From Fusobacteriaceae bacterium (GTDB lineage Bacteria > Fusobacteriota > Fusobacteriia > Fusobacteriales > Fusobacteriaceae): DNA of 41,507 nt. The stretch is taken from assembly GCA_017988045.1 (NCBI GenBank), contig JAGNSM010000003.1, positions 1-41,507 on the forward strand, read 5' to 3'. The position numbers and the translations under genes are program-made. Below the pieces are notes generated by a model, which did not search any database, was not told the origin of the DNA, and saw nothing but the letters and a program-made list of their open reading frames with translations. Below, one piece after another: positions 10,045 through 18,690 of the stretch (positions are counted from its first letter, which is position 1; each line of letters opens with the position of its first letter).

Positions 10045-11405
10045 TGGAAATAGATAACTTAAAGGTAAAGACTTATATAGAAGATGAGTATAAGTTAGCT
10101 TATGCAAAAGCGAGAAAAGAATTAGGACATAATTTAGTAATTATTGAAAAAAAAGAAGTTAAAGAAGGTGGAGTTTTTGGTCTTTTTGGAAAAAAGAGGG
10201 TAAGAGTCACTTTTGGAGTAGAACTAGTTAAGAAAGACAAAAAAAAGACACAAATTACTAAGAATGAAGAAGAAAATAGTGAACTAATAAAAGCTCTTAG
10301 AGATGTAGCAGTAAAACACATGAACGAATTGAGTGAGGAACCTAAAGAAGAAAAGTTTAAGCCTTTAGCTCAAGAATTGTTTAATATAAAAAATACTGAA
10401 GATGTAATTAATACTGGAGCATATACACCTTTTAAGAAGGATAATAAAAAATCTTTTGAAGATATTCAAAAAGAATTAAATCTTGTACCTAAAATGAGCA
10501 CAGAAGAAATTAAAATTGAAGGTTCTAAAGATCATAAAGAAGAAAGTCCAATAGATAAATTAAAAAGAGAATTACAAAAGGAATTGAAAAACAATAATAC
10601 AAATAAAAAAAATACAAAAACAACCAGAAAAGCTCCAAGAAAAACTAGTATGAATAATGACTTTGTTGATTTTTTAAGAGATAATGAGTTTGATAAAGAA
10701 TTAGCTTTAGAAATAGATGAATACTTTAACAAAAATAATCTTGATAAAGTAGACTATAAAGAAGGCTTAAGAAATTTTATTAAACAATGTATTAGAGTTA
10801 AACACGAAGAAACGACTAAGAAATTTGTAATGTTGATTGGGCCAACTGGAGTGGGAAAAACTACGACATGTGCAAAAATTGTTGCAAATAACTGGAGAAA
10901 TGAAAAAAAAGTTGGTTTTATAACAGCAGATACATATAGGCTTGAAGCAGTTAGCCAGTTAAAAGCTTATGCTAATATAATGAGAGTACCTATAGAAGTT
11001 GTAAGTAAGCCTGAGGATTTAGGTAAAACAATAGAAAAATTTAGAGAAAAAGATTTAGTATTGATGGATACAGCAGGTAGAAGCCCGAAGAATAAGGAAC
11101 AAATGGATGAGTTAAGATCTTATGTAAGTTCTAAAGGTGATGATATGGAAACTATTTTAGTATTGAGTGCAACTTCTAAAATTTCTGTGTTACATGAAAC
11201 AATAGAAAAATTTGAACAAATTGGATTTGATAGTATAATAATAACAAAGATAGATGAAACTAGTAGTCTAAGTTCTCTATTATCAATTTTCAAAAGATAT
11301 TCTTACCCTTTCTACTACATAACCACTGGGCAAAGTGTTCCAGACGATATTGAAATTTGTACTGAAGCTATGCTTGCAGAAATATTCATGAAGGGGATAA
11401 AATAA
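10044..11405 (+). CDS. flhF: Flagellar placement SRP-family GTPase FlhF
   Basis: This 453-residue GTPase specifies where flagella form. It has an N-terminal B domain (VKTYIEDEYKLAYAKARKELG), a long Lys/Asn/Glu-rich linker, then the NG domain. G1 is GPTGVGKTTT at about 266-275, G3 is MDTAGRSPKNKEQ, and G4 is TKIDET. The C-terminal YITTGQSVPDDIE is typical. flhG follows with a 1-nt overlap, matching the known functional pair. Confidence 0.96.
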   Translation: MEIDNLKVKTYIEDEYKLAYAKARKELGHNLVIIEKKEVKEGGVFGLFGKKRVRVTFGVELVKKDKKKTQITKNEEENSELIKALRDVAVKHMNELSEEPKEEKFKPLAQELFNIKNTEDVINTGAYTPFKKDNKKSFEDIQKELNLVPKMSTEEIKIEGSKDHKEESPIDKLKRELQKELKNNNTNKKNTKTTRKAPRKTSMNNDFVDFLRDNEFDKELALEIDEYFNKNNLDKVDYKEGLRNFIKQCIRVKHEETTKKFVMLIGPTGVGKTTTCAKIVANNWRNEKKVGFITADTYRLEAVSQLKAYANIMRVPIEVVSKPEDLGKTIEKFREKDLVLMDTAGRSPKNKEQMDELRSYVSSKGDDMETILVLSATSKISVLHETIEKFEQIGFDSIIITKIDETSSLSSLLSIFKRYSYPFYYITTGQSVPDDIEICTEAMLAEIFMKGIK

Positions 11406-12280
11406 TGGATCAAGCAGCAAGACTTAGAAAATTAGTTGAAGAAAGAAAAGTTGATCAAATTAGAGTAGACCAGAAAAAAACAGCAAGAATAATTTCAGTA
11501 ACTTCTGGAAAAGGTGGAGTAGGAAAAACAAGTCTAAGTGTAAATTTAGCAGCACATTTAAGTAAACAAGGAACAAAAATACTTCTTATAGATGCAGATT
11601 TGGGACTTTCAAACGTAGAGATTATGTTGGGAGTAACCCCGTCATATACATTAAAAGATGTAATAAAACATGGGAAAGATATTGAAGATGTTATCATTAA
11701 TGGACCATATAATTTGGACTTTATTTCAGGTGGCAATGGATTTTTAGAATTAGCAGAGTTATCTGAGATAGAGAGAGAAGAAATTTTAATAAAAATACAT
11801 AAATTGGAAGAACTATATGATATAATAATTATAGATACAGGAGCAGGAATATCAAAAAATGTAACAGCATTTTTAACTATTTCAGATGAAATAATTGTAA
11901 TTACTACATCAGAACCAACTGCTCTTACAGATGCATATAGTATAATGAAAGTAATATCAGAAGAAAAACTAAAGCAAAAAATTGGACTTATAATTAACAG
12001 AGTAAAAACTAAAAGTGAATTTCAGCAAGCTTCTAATATATTGATTAGTACTGCAAAGAAATTTTTAGGTGAAGAAATAAAAAGTTTGGGATATGTTTAT
12101 GAAGATCCCAATGTAAGAAAAACAATTTATAAGAAAACACCTTTTGTTATTTATTATCCAGATTCAAAGGCTAGTGATTGTATAATTGATATAGTAGCTA
12201 ATCTAAAATTAAAAGAAAAACCTGATAAAAAAATAAGTATGATGGATAAGTTTATGAGACTATTTGAGACAAGTAGGTGA
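11405..12280 (+). CDS. flhG: Flagellar number regulator FlhG (MinD-like ATPase, YlxH/FleN)
   Basis: The 291-residue MinD-family ATPase has a deviant Walker A GKGGVGKT at 35-42 and a DADLGLSNVEI switch. At the extreme N-terminus is DQAARLR (2-8), the family motif known to stimulate FlhF GTPase activity. The late charged/hydrophobic helix (MMDKFMRLF) looks like the membrane-targeting end of MinD/FlhG proteins. It sets flagellar number with FlhF. Confidence 0.95.
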   Translation: MDQAARLRKLVEERKVDQIRVDQKKTARIISVTSGKGGVGKTSLSVNLAAHLSKQGTKILLIDADLGLSNVEIMLGVTPSYTLKDVIKHGKDIEDVIINGPYNLDFISGGNGFLELAELSEIEREEILIKIHKLEELYDIIIIDTGAGISKNVTAFLTISDEIIVITTSEPTALTDAYSIMKVISEEKLKQKIGLIINRVKTKSEFQQASNILISTAKKFLGEEIKSLGYVYEDPNVRKTIYKKTPFVIYYPDSKASDCIIDIVANLKLKEKPDKKISMMDKFMRLFETSR

Positions 12281-12284
12281 TAGA

Positions 12285-13361
12285 ATGATTAAAGTAATGG
12301 TCGTTGATGACTCGGTTTTTATGAGAAAAATGATTACAAAAATGTTGGAAAAAGAAAAAGACATAGAGATAGTAGCAATAGCTAAAAATGGTAAAGAAGC
12401 TGTTGAATTAAACTTGAAGCATTCTCCAGATGTTATAACACTAGATATTGAAATGCCAGTAATGAATGGGTTAGAAGCTCTTAAAGAAATTATGAATACT
12501 AAGCCAACAAAAGTGATTATGTTATCGAGTCTTACTATAGAAGGGGCAAGAGAAACAATAAAATCACTAGAATTAGGAGCATTTGATTTTTTATCTAAAC
12601 CAGATGGGAAAAGCATTTCTTTAAACATTGGAAAAGTGGAAGAAGAATTACTAGAATTGGTACGGACAGCAGCAAATGTAAATGCGGCACTTTTAACTAA
12701 AAAAATAAAGTTTGAGCTGAAACCAAAACTGACATCAGGTCCAAGTTTTTCCGAACAAATGAGCAAAAAGCTATTTGCAGGTAGTCCTGAAAAAATAATT
12801 GCTATTGGGATTTCGACAGGGGGACCTAAAGCTCTTCAAACAGTAATACCTAAAATTCCAAAAGATATTAATGCTGGAATTCTAATAGTTCAGCATATGC
12901 CTCCTAAGTTTACAAAATCTTTGGCAGAAAGATTAGATGAGTTAAGTGAAATTTCTGTAAAAGAAGCTGAAGAGGGAGAAGTTATAGAAAGAGGTAAAGC
13001 CTATATCGCTCCTGGAAATTTTCATATGGAAGTAAAAGGAAATGGAAATGGGAAAAAGTATATAACTCTTAATCAGAAGGATCCAAGTCAAGGACACAGA
13101 CCTTCAGTTGATGTAATGTTTGATTCTGTAAAAGTTAATTATAAACCGTCAGAAATTATTTCTGTTATCATGACAGGAATGGGGAAAGATGGAGCTAGAG
13201 CAATAAAAGACATAAGAAATCTTGGTGGAAAAACTATAGGAGAAAGTGAAAAAACTTGTGTAGTTTACGGTATGCCAAGAGTAGCAGCAGAATTAGGTGG
13301 TTTGGATTATGTAGTTGATTTAGAAGAGATACCGAACCAAATTATAAAACTTCTAAAATAG
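12285..13361 (+). CDS. cheB: Chemotaxis protein-glutamate methylesterase CheB
   Basis: The 358-residue response regulator/methylesterase removes methyl groups from receptors. The receiver domain has D8/D9 and phospho-acceptor D54. The catalytic domain shows the Ser in IGISTGGPKAL, the His in VQHMPPKFT, and the Asp region in MTGMGKDG. I chose ATG 12285, preceded by AGGTG; the longer frame starting at 12264 lies inside flhG and lacks a matching site. No cheR is present in the window. Confidence 0.95.
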   Translation: MIKVMVVDDSVFMRKMITKMLEKEKDIEIVAIAKNGKEAVELNLKHSPDVITLDIEMPVMNGLEALKEIMNTKPTKVIMLSSLTIEGARETIKSLELGAFDFLSKPDGKSISLNIGKVEEELLELVRTAANVNAALLTKKIKFELKPKLTSGPSFSEQMSKKLFAGSPEKIIAIGISTGGPKALQTVIPKIPKDINAGILIVQHMPPKFTKSLAERLDELSEISVKEAEEGEVIERGKAYIAPGNFHMEVKGNGNGKKYITLNQKDPSQGHRPSVDVMFDSVKVNYKPSEIISVIMTGMGKDGARAIKDIRNLGGKTIGESEKTCVVYGMPRVAAELGGLDYVVDLEEIPNQIIKLLK

Positions 13362-13373
13362 GGGGAATTACAA

Positions 13374-15413
13374 ATGAGTATGGCTCAATACATGTCTGTA
13401 TTTATAGACGAATCAAAGGAACATTTGCAACTAATGAATGATTCTTTACTTAAATTAGAGCAAGAACCTGAAGATATTAAAATCATTGATGAGGTGTTTC
13501 GTTCAGCACATACCTTAAAAGGAATGTCAGCTACAATGGGATTTACAAGAATAGCAGAACTGACTCATCATATGGAAAATGTCCTAGATAATATAAGAAC
13601 TGGAAAAGCAACTGTAGATACAGGGCTTGTGGATATATTGTTCGAATGTTTAGACACTTTAAACGCCTTGGTAGATGAAGTTATTGAAGGTGGTCAAGAA
13701 AGTACAGAAGTTACAGAGTTAATGGAAAAATTAGAAGGAATGACTAAAGGTGTTAGTAAAGAAAAAACTTCAAAAATTCCTGTAAAAACTCAAGAAGTTA
13801 AAAAAGAAGAGGCTTTAGTCTCTGGAGATAGCAAGTTAAGTATGAACTTCAATGAATATGAAAAAGAGCTAATAGTAGCAGGTCATTATAAAGAAATGAA
13901 GACATATTTAATAGAAGTAAAATTGGACGAAGGGTGTCTTCTAAAAGCTGCCAGAACTTATATGGTATTTAGAAATTTAGAAGAAATAGGGGAGATTATA
14001 AAATCAAATCCTTCAGTTCAAGAATTGGAAGAAGAAAAATTTGATAATTCTTTTGTTGTTGCTTTTTTAAGTAACAGACCAGTTGCAGAAATTCAGAAAG
14101 AAGTTCAAGATATTTCTGAAGTCAGAAATGTAACGGTAGAAGAGTATATTGTTACAGATATTCCTGAAATTAAAACGGAAGAAAAAGTTGTTGAAAAGAA
14201 GGCAGAAGTTAAAACACCTGCTAAAACTGCAGCAAAAACTGATAAACCAACAGAAGCAGTTAAGAAAACAGCAACAGTAAGAGTTGATACTGAAAAATTA
14301 GATGCGTTAATGAATTTGGTAGCAGAACTTGTTATTAATAAAACAAGACTTGCTCAAATCGGAAGCGAATATAATTTACAAGAACTTTCAGAAACTTTAT
14401 CTCATGTAGATAGAGTAACCTCTGATCTTCAATCTGTAGTTACTAAGGCGAGAATGGTACCAATAGAAACAGTATTTTCTAGATTCCCTAGAGTAGTTAG
14501 AGATTTGGCTAAAGACTTGGGTAAAGATATTGAATTAATAGTTCAAGGAAAAGAAACAGAACTAGATAGAACAGTTATAGATGAAATAGGAGATCCGTTA
14601 ATTCATTTAATTAGAAATTCAGTAGATCATGGAATAGAAAAGCCAGAAATTAGAAAAGAAACTGGAAAATCAACAACAGGAACTATTCTTTTAAAAGCAG
14701 AGCATGAAGGAAATTCAGTTGTTATTACAATAAAAGATGATGGAAAAGGACTTAACGAGGAACTTATAGTTAAGAAAGCTATTGAAAAAGGATTAATAAG
14801 TGATGATGAAGCAGAAAAAATGAGTAAAGAAGAAAAAGTTAAATTAATTTTTGCTTCTGGGTTCTCAACTGCTGAAAAAGTAACTGACGTTTCAGGGCGT
14901 GGAGTAGGAATGGATGTAGTTAGAACGAAAATAGAAGCCCTAAATGGTTCTATAGAAGTTTTAACTGATGCAGGACTAGGAACAGAAATAAAAATAAAAC
15001 TTCCATTAACACTTGCTATTATAGAAGCTTTAATGGTTAAACTAGAAGATGAAATATTTGCCATTCCTTTAGCTAATATAGTAGAAACAATTGATATAGG
15101 AAAAGCAGATATAAAAGTAGTTCAAAGTGAAAATGTTGTATTATTAAGAGGAGAAATAGTTCCAATATTGAACCTATCTAAACTGTTAGATGTAGATACT
15201 AATAAACCAGAAATTGAAGATACAAATACTGTTGTTATAGTAAAAGTTGGAAGTAAAAAAATAGGATTAGTAGTAGATGTACTAATAGGACAACAAGAAA
15301 TAGTTATCAAATCTTTAGGAAAACTATTTACAGGAACAAAAGGAATCACAGGAGCGACAGTATTAGGAAATGGGGAAGTTGCTTTAATTCTGGATGTATT
15401 AACACTTGTATAG
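13374..15413 (+). CDS. cheA: Chemotaxis histidine kinase CheA
   Basis: The 679-residue kinase has all five domains. P1 is the HPt with His46 in FRSAHTLKGMSA. P2 lies at about 160-260 for CheY/CheB docking. A Lys/Ala/Thr linker leads to P3 dimerisation. P4 is the ATP-binding domain, with the N box LIRNSVDHGIEKP, G1 DDGKGL and G2 SGRGVGMDVV. P5 is CheW-like (about 545-679). The ribosome site GGGGGA precedes the first ATG by 7 nt, so that start is preferred over the Met two codons in. Confidence 0.97.
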   Translation: MSMAQYMSVFIDESKEHLQLMNDSLLKLEQEPEDIKIIDEVFRSAHTLKGMSATMGFTRIAELTHHMENVLDNIRTGKATVDTGLVDILFECLDTLNALVDEVIEGGQESTEVTELMEKLEGMTKGVSKEKTSKIPVKTQEVKKEEALVSGDSKLSMNFNEYEKELIVAGHYKEMKTYLIEVKLDEGCLLKAARTYMVFRNLEEIGEIIKSNPSVQELEEEKFDNSFVVAFLSNRPVAEIQKEVQDISEVRNVTVEEYIVTDIPEIKTEEKVVEKKAEVKTPAKTAAKTDKPTEAVKKTATVRVDTEKLDALMNLVAELVINKTRLAQIGSEYNLQELSETLSHVDRVTSDLQSVVTKARMVPIETVFSRFPRVVRDLAKDLGKDIELIVQGKETELDRTVIDEIGDPLIHLIRNSVDHGIEKPEIRKETGKSTTGTILLKAEHEGNSVVITIKDDGKGLNEELIVKKAIEKGLISDDEAEKMSKEEKVKLIFASGFSTAEKVTDVSGRGVGMDVVRTKIEALNGSIEVLTDAGLGTEIKIKLPLTLAIIEALMVKLEDEIFAIPLANIVETIDIGKADIKVVQSENVVLLRGEIVPILNLSKLLDVDTNKPEIEDTNTVVIVKVGSKKIGLVVDVLIGQQEIVIKSLGKLFTGTKGITGATVLGNGEVALILDVLTLV

Positions 15414-15426
15414 GAGGGGCTCAAAA

Positions 15427-15894
15427 ATGACTGAAAATAATTTAGAAAAAGCAAAAATAATACAGATAGTTGGATTTAAATTAAACAATGAAGAATATGC
15501 TCTTGAAATAGAAAATGTACAAGAAATAATAAAGAAAGTTAAAACGACTAGAGTTCCAAGAAGCAGAAAATATGTAAGTGGAGTTATTAACTTAAGAGGA
15601 ATTATAGTACCAATAATAGATTTAAAATATAGATTTAGTATGAGCGAACAAGGTTATGATGATAATCAAAGAATTATAATCTTGAAAATTAACGGAATTT
15701 CAGCTGGAATTATTGTTGACTCTGTTTCGGAAGTTATAGAAATTGAAGAGAAACAAATATTACCAAATCCAAAACAAACTAATAGTGATATTAATAGTGA
15801 CTACTTAAAGGGTGTTTGTAAAGTAGATGAAGAAAGATTAATGACATTATTAAATATTGAAAAAGTATTGGAGATAAAAAAACATGACAATTAG
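15427..15894 (+). CDS. cheW: Chemotaxis coupling protein CheW (in the main cluster)
   Basis: The 155-residue SH3-like adaptor links CheA to receptors. Family blocks are YALEIENVQEIIKKV, VPRSRKYVSGVINLRGIIVPIIDL and the late LMTLLNIEKVL. I place the start at ATG 15427, 9 nt after AGGAGG; the frame is open upstream into cheA but that extension has no ribosome site. The 3' end overlaps cheC by 11 nt. Confidence 0.95.
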   Translation: MTENNLEKAKIIQIVGFKLNNEEYALEIENVQEIIKKVKTTRVPRSRKYVSGVINLRGIIVPIIDLKYRFSMSEQGYDDNQRIIILKINGISAGIIVDSVSEVIEIEEKQILPNPKQTNSDINSDYLKGVCKVDEERLMTLLNIEKVLEIKKHDN

Positions 15895-16498
15895 ACTTGA
15901 TAGATTAAATCCATTACAATTAGATGCATTGAAAGAATTAGGGAATATAGGAGCAGGGAATTCAGCCACTGCTCTTTCTCAAATTATTAGTAAAAAGATT
16001 GATATGAGTGTTCCAAGAGTTAAAGTATATTCTATATATGAAATTCCTGAACTTTTTGGAGGTTCTGAGAATATAGTAGTAGGAGTATTACTTAGAATGT
16101 TTGGAGATATGCAAGGAAGTCTGATGTTTTTACTTGATGAAGAGAGTGCTAGAAAGTTACTATCAGATATGATGTTAGGACAAGAAGTAGGAAATTTGAC
16201 AGATGAACTTCCAATGTCTGCAATGATGGAAGTGGGAAATATCATTTCAAGTTCATATTTAAATGCCTTAAGTTTTTTCTCGAATTTAACAATAATACCA
16301 TCTACTCCAGCTTTTGCCTATGATATGGCTGGTGCAATTTTAGGAACAATACTTTATGAAGTTAGTGAATTAAGTGATCAAGTGCTTCTTATAGAAACGG
16401 ATTTCTTAGGAAATGGTGAAGCCATAAGAGGACACTTCTTTGTTTTACCAGATTTACCTTCATTAGGAATTCTTCTAAAAGCTGTGGGAGTAGAATAA
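15884..16498 (+). CDS. cheC: CheY-P phosphatase CheC
   Basis: The 204-residue phosphatase has two intact active-site signatures: LKELGNIGAGNSATAL and MMEVGNIISSSYLNAL. Each has the Glu/Asn pair and a downstream Pro. CheC dephosphorylates CheY-P and binds CheD, encoded next with a 1-nt overlap (TAATG). With FliY, the cluster encodes two proteins of this phosphatase family. Confidence 0.95.
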   Translation: MTIRLDRLNPLQLDALKELGNIGAGNSATALSQIISKKIDMSVPRVKVYSIYEIPELFGGSENIVVGVLLRMFGDMQGSLMFLLDEESARKLLSDMMLGQEVGNLTDELPMSAMMEVGNIISSSYLNALSFFSNLTIIPSTPAFAYDMAGAILGTILYEVSELSDQVLLIETDFLGNGEAIRGHFFVLPDLPSLGILLKAVGVE

Positions 16499-16977
16499 TG
16501 AGTGCAGTTATAAAAGTTGGTATGGCAGATTATAAAGTTGGAAATGGACCAGATAAATTATTAACTTTAGGGCTAGGGTCTTGCATAGGGATAACTTTAT
16601 ATGATAAGAGAAAAAAACAAGGTGGTATGGCACATATTATGCTTCCCAAAAATCCAACTCCAGATAATCCAACTCCGAAATTTGCAGATTCAGGAGTAGA
16701 TTTGTTAGTAAAGGATTTGGAAAAAATGGGTGTAAGCATGAGAAATGTAGAAGCAAAGGTTGCTGGAGGAGCTCAAATGTTTACATTTAGTTCTTCTAAT
16801 GAAATGAATAGTATTGGTTACAGAAATGCTGAATCAGTATTGCATGAACTAAAAAAACGAGGAATTAAAGTAATTGCTGAAGAGACAGGTGGAAACTCAG
16901 GTAGAACAATAGAGTTAGACTTGGAAACAGGCGATTTAAAGATTAAAACTATGGGTAGTGGTGAGAAGTTTATTTAG
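16498..16977 (+). CDS. cheD: Chemoreceptor glutamine deamidase CheD
   Basis: The 159-residue enzyme deamidates receptor glutamines and is regulated by CheC. The catalytic Cys29 lies in LGLGSCIGITLYD and His46 in GGMAHIMLP. The GGNSGRTIELDLETG block near the C-terminus is typical. The CheC-CheD pair indicates a Bacillus/Thermotoga-style adaptation system. Confidence 0.96.
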   Translation: MSAVIKVGMADYKVGNGPDKLLTLGLGSCIGITLYDKRKKQGGMAHIMLPKNPTPDNPTPKFADSGVDLLVKDLEKMGVSMRNVEAKVAGGAQMFTFSSSNEMNSIGYRNAESVLHELKKRGIKVIAEETGGNSGRTIELDLETGDLKIKTMGSGEKFI

Positions 16978-16988
16978 AGGGGGCAAAA

Positions 16989-17762
16989 ATGTTAGATGAG
17001 AGACAGCTTTGGATAGAATACAAAAGAAGCGGAAATCTAAAAATTAGAGAGCAACTAGTTGTTAAATACATCCCTCTTGTAAAATATGTTGTTGGAAAAA
17101 TGATTACAAATCTACCTAAAAGTGTTGAATATGATGACTTAGTTGAATATGGAATAATTGGACTATTAGATGCTGTAGAAAAATTTGATTTGAATAAAGA
17201 GATTACATTTAAAACATATGCAGTAACTAGAGTAAGAGGGTCAATCTATGATGAATTACGTTCGCAAGATTGGGTTCCTAGGTCTGTTAGGAAAATGGTT
17301 AAGGATGTAGAAAAAGCATATATTGAATTGGAAGTAAAACTAAAAAGAGTTCCTACAGAAGAAGAAGTTGCATCATTTTTAGAAATTCCTATAAAAAAGC
17401 TAGAAGAAATTTATGCTAAGGCTGACTTAGGAAACATGAGTTCTTTAGATGATGTTGTGTATGATGGAAATGATTCATCAACAACTGTAGCTAATGTGGT
17501 CGAAGATAAAAAAGTAATTAGTCCCCAAACAAATTTGGAAAGGGAAGAGTTACGAAAAGCCCTAATTGAAAGACTAGATGAGCTTAATGAAAATGAAAGA
17601 TTAGTGATAACTTTGTATTACTATGAAAAACTTACACTTAAAGAAATAGGTAAAGTTTTAGAAATATCTGAATCTAGAGTTTCACAAATTCATTCAAAAG
17701 CAATAATTAAACTGAGGTCAAAACTCATGACTAGTTTTGGAGATTATGGAGATATATTTTAA
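16989..17762 (+). CDS. fliA: Flagellar sigma factor sigma-28 (FliA/SigD/WhiG family)
   Basis: The 257-residue sigma70-family factor has region 2 (EYDDLVEYGIIGLLDAVEKFD, then FKTYAVTRVRGSIYDELRSQDWVPRSVR). Region 3 has RVPTEEEVASFLEI. Region 4 has a helix-turn-helix (LTLKEIGKVLEISESRVSQIHSKA). The DWVPRSVR box is diagnostic of the flagellar/WhiG group. It is the last recognised gene of the cluster and ends 21 nt before a terminator. No anti-sigma FlgM is visible in the window. Confidence 0.95.
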   Translation: MLDERQLWIEYKRSGNLKIREQLVVKYIPLVKYVVGKMITNLPKSVEYDDLVEYGIIGLLDAVEKFDLNKEITFKTYAVTRVRGSIYDELRSQDWVPRSVRKMVKDVEKAYIELEVKLKRVPTEEEVASFLEIPIKKLEEIYAKADLGNMSSLDDVVYDGNDSSTTVANVVEDKKVISPQTNLEREELRKALIERLDELNENERLVITLYYYEKLTLKEIGKVLEISESRVSQIHSKAIIKLRSKLMTSFGDYGDIF

Positions 17763-17778
17763 CATAGTTAACTATGTT
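17761..17778 (+). repeat. Palindrome directly after fliA stop
   Basis: AACATAG-TTAA-CTATGTT overlaps the fliA stop codon. It forms a 7-bp stem with a TTAA loop and sits 4 nt before the next palindrome, which has the same loop. It may be an upstream half of a two-part terminator or a 3'-end stabiliser. Confidence 0.7.
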
Positions 17779-17782
17779 TGAT

Positions 17783-17810
17783 AATGACAGGTTAACCTGT
17801 CATTTTTTTT
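17783..17810 (+). terminator. Rho-independent terminator of the flagellar/chemotaxis operon
   Basis: The stem AATGACAGG/CCTGTCATT (9 bp) has a TTAA loop and runs into eight T residues. It closes the operon, but the next gene starts only about 30 nt further on with no obvious promoter, so read-through into the three downstream genes is likely. Confidence 0.9.
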
Positions 17811-17842
17811 AGATATTCGGGTAAGTTTAAGGGGTGAATCTT

Positions 17843-18157
17843 ATGGTTGGACCTATAGATATGGGAGTAATTTTAAAAAGTATAGATGAAGTGGCAAGAA
17901 TTAATAAAAATAAAGAAGTAAATATTTTGAATCAACAGGCAAATGCACTAAGTAAATTGGAACATCAACATAAACTTGATAAATCTAAGGTAGTAAAATC
18001 AAAAGAATCTGTATTTAACCCTGTAGATATTAATAAGAATTCTCGAGATGTAGGAGAGTCCAAATTAGAAAAAAGAAGAAGAGAAACTGAGAAGAAAAAA
18101 TCTCATAAAGGGGGAAAAGACCCTAATAGAGGTAGATGGTTAGATATTGATGCTTAG
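17843..18157 (+). CDS. Hypothetical small charged protein downstream of the flagellar sigma factor
   Basis: I do not recognise this 104-residue protein. The N-terminal third (MVGPIDMGVILKSIDEVARI) looks like a short amphipathic helix, followed by a Gln/Lys-rich helix. The C-terminal half is very basic with a KRRRETEKKK stretch and ends GKDPNRGRWLDIDA. There is no signal peptide or membrane segment. ATG 17843 is chosen over GTG 17834 because AAGGGGTG stands 5-8 nt before the ATG. Position suggests a motility-linked role (inference only); small genes of unknown role after sigD are common in Clostridia. Confidence 0.7.
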   Translation: MVGPIDMGVILKSIDEVARINKNKEVNILNQQANALSKLEHQHKLDKSKVVKSKESVFNPVDINKNSRDVGESKLEKRRRETEKKKSHKGGKDPNRGRWLDIDA

Positions 18158-18165
18158 GAGGAAAT

Positions 18166-18690
18166 ATGGGATATTTAGGATATTTTAAGATGTATTCAGA
18201 AAAAGAGATGTATTTGGGTGGATTAATGGTAGTAGATAGCAGAGGAATTCCAGTTGAGTTTAAATATACAGATACGATTAAACCGTCAAAACTACAAAAA
18301 GTATTGTATGGGGGAGTTTTAGAAAAATACTTGAAAGAAGAAGTCATAATTGGTAATTTAGTAGATAAATTGGAGATAAAACCAGAAATTTATGTGGTAG
18401 ATAAAATAGAAAATATGGTGTTAAATAAATTTGTAAAAGAGCAAGTAATTCTTCTAAAAGAGACTCCAAACAAAAATCTAGATAATCCAGGAGATTATCA
18501 AATGATTAAAGATAATGAAGCGATTTATCAAGTAGATGAATTCAATCAACCTATAAGAATGCAGTTTGAAAGTGGAAAAGGAGAAGAAATATTTAACACA
18601 TTAAATTCTTTTTCTTTAGAAGGAAACTTATTTGAACCATTCAAAAGAGTGGAGGAGGCTCTTAGATTAATATGCAAAGGAGATTTATAG
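18166..18690 (+). CDS. Conserved hypothetical protein, possible partner of the next gene
   Basis: The 174-residue soluble protein has the block LGGLMVVDSRGIPVEFKYTD, then IKPSKLQKVLYGGVLEKYL. I associate this pattern with uncharacterised bacterial proteins but cannot name a family. No catalytic motif, signal peptide or membrane helix is visible. It starts after AGGAGG and its 3' end overlaps the next gene by 19 nt, so the two are probably co-translated. Confidence 0.75.
   Translation: MGYLGYFKMYSEKEMYLGGLMVVDSRGIPVEFKYTDTIKPSKLQKVLYGGVLEKYLKEEVIIGNLVDKLEIKPEIYVVDKIENMVLNKFVKEQVILLKETPNKNLDNPGDYQMIKDNEAIYQVDEFNQPIRMQFESGKGEEIFNTLNSFSLEGNLFEPFKRVEEALRLICKGDL

Noticed and set aside
12260-12766. 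168-codon open frame on the minus strand
   Set aside because: It lies antisense to the CheB receiver domain and is low-complexity; a shadow frame.
14627-15064. 145-codon open frame on the minus strand
   Set aside because: It is antisense to the CheA ATPase domain, whose motifs are intact on the plus strand.
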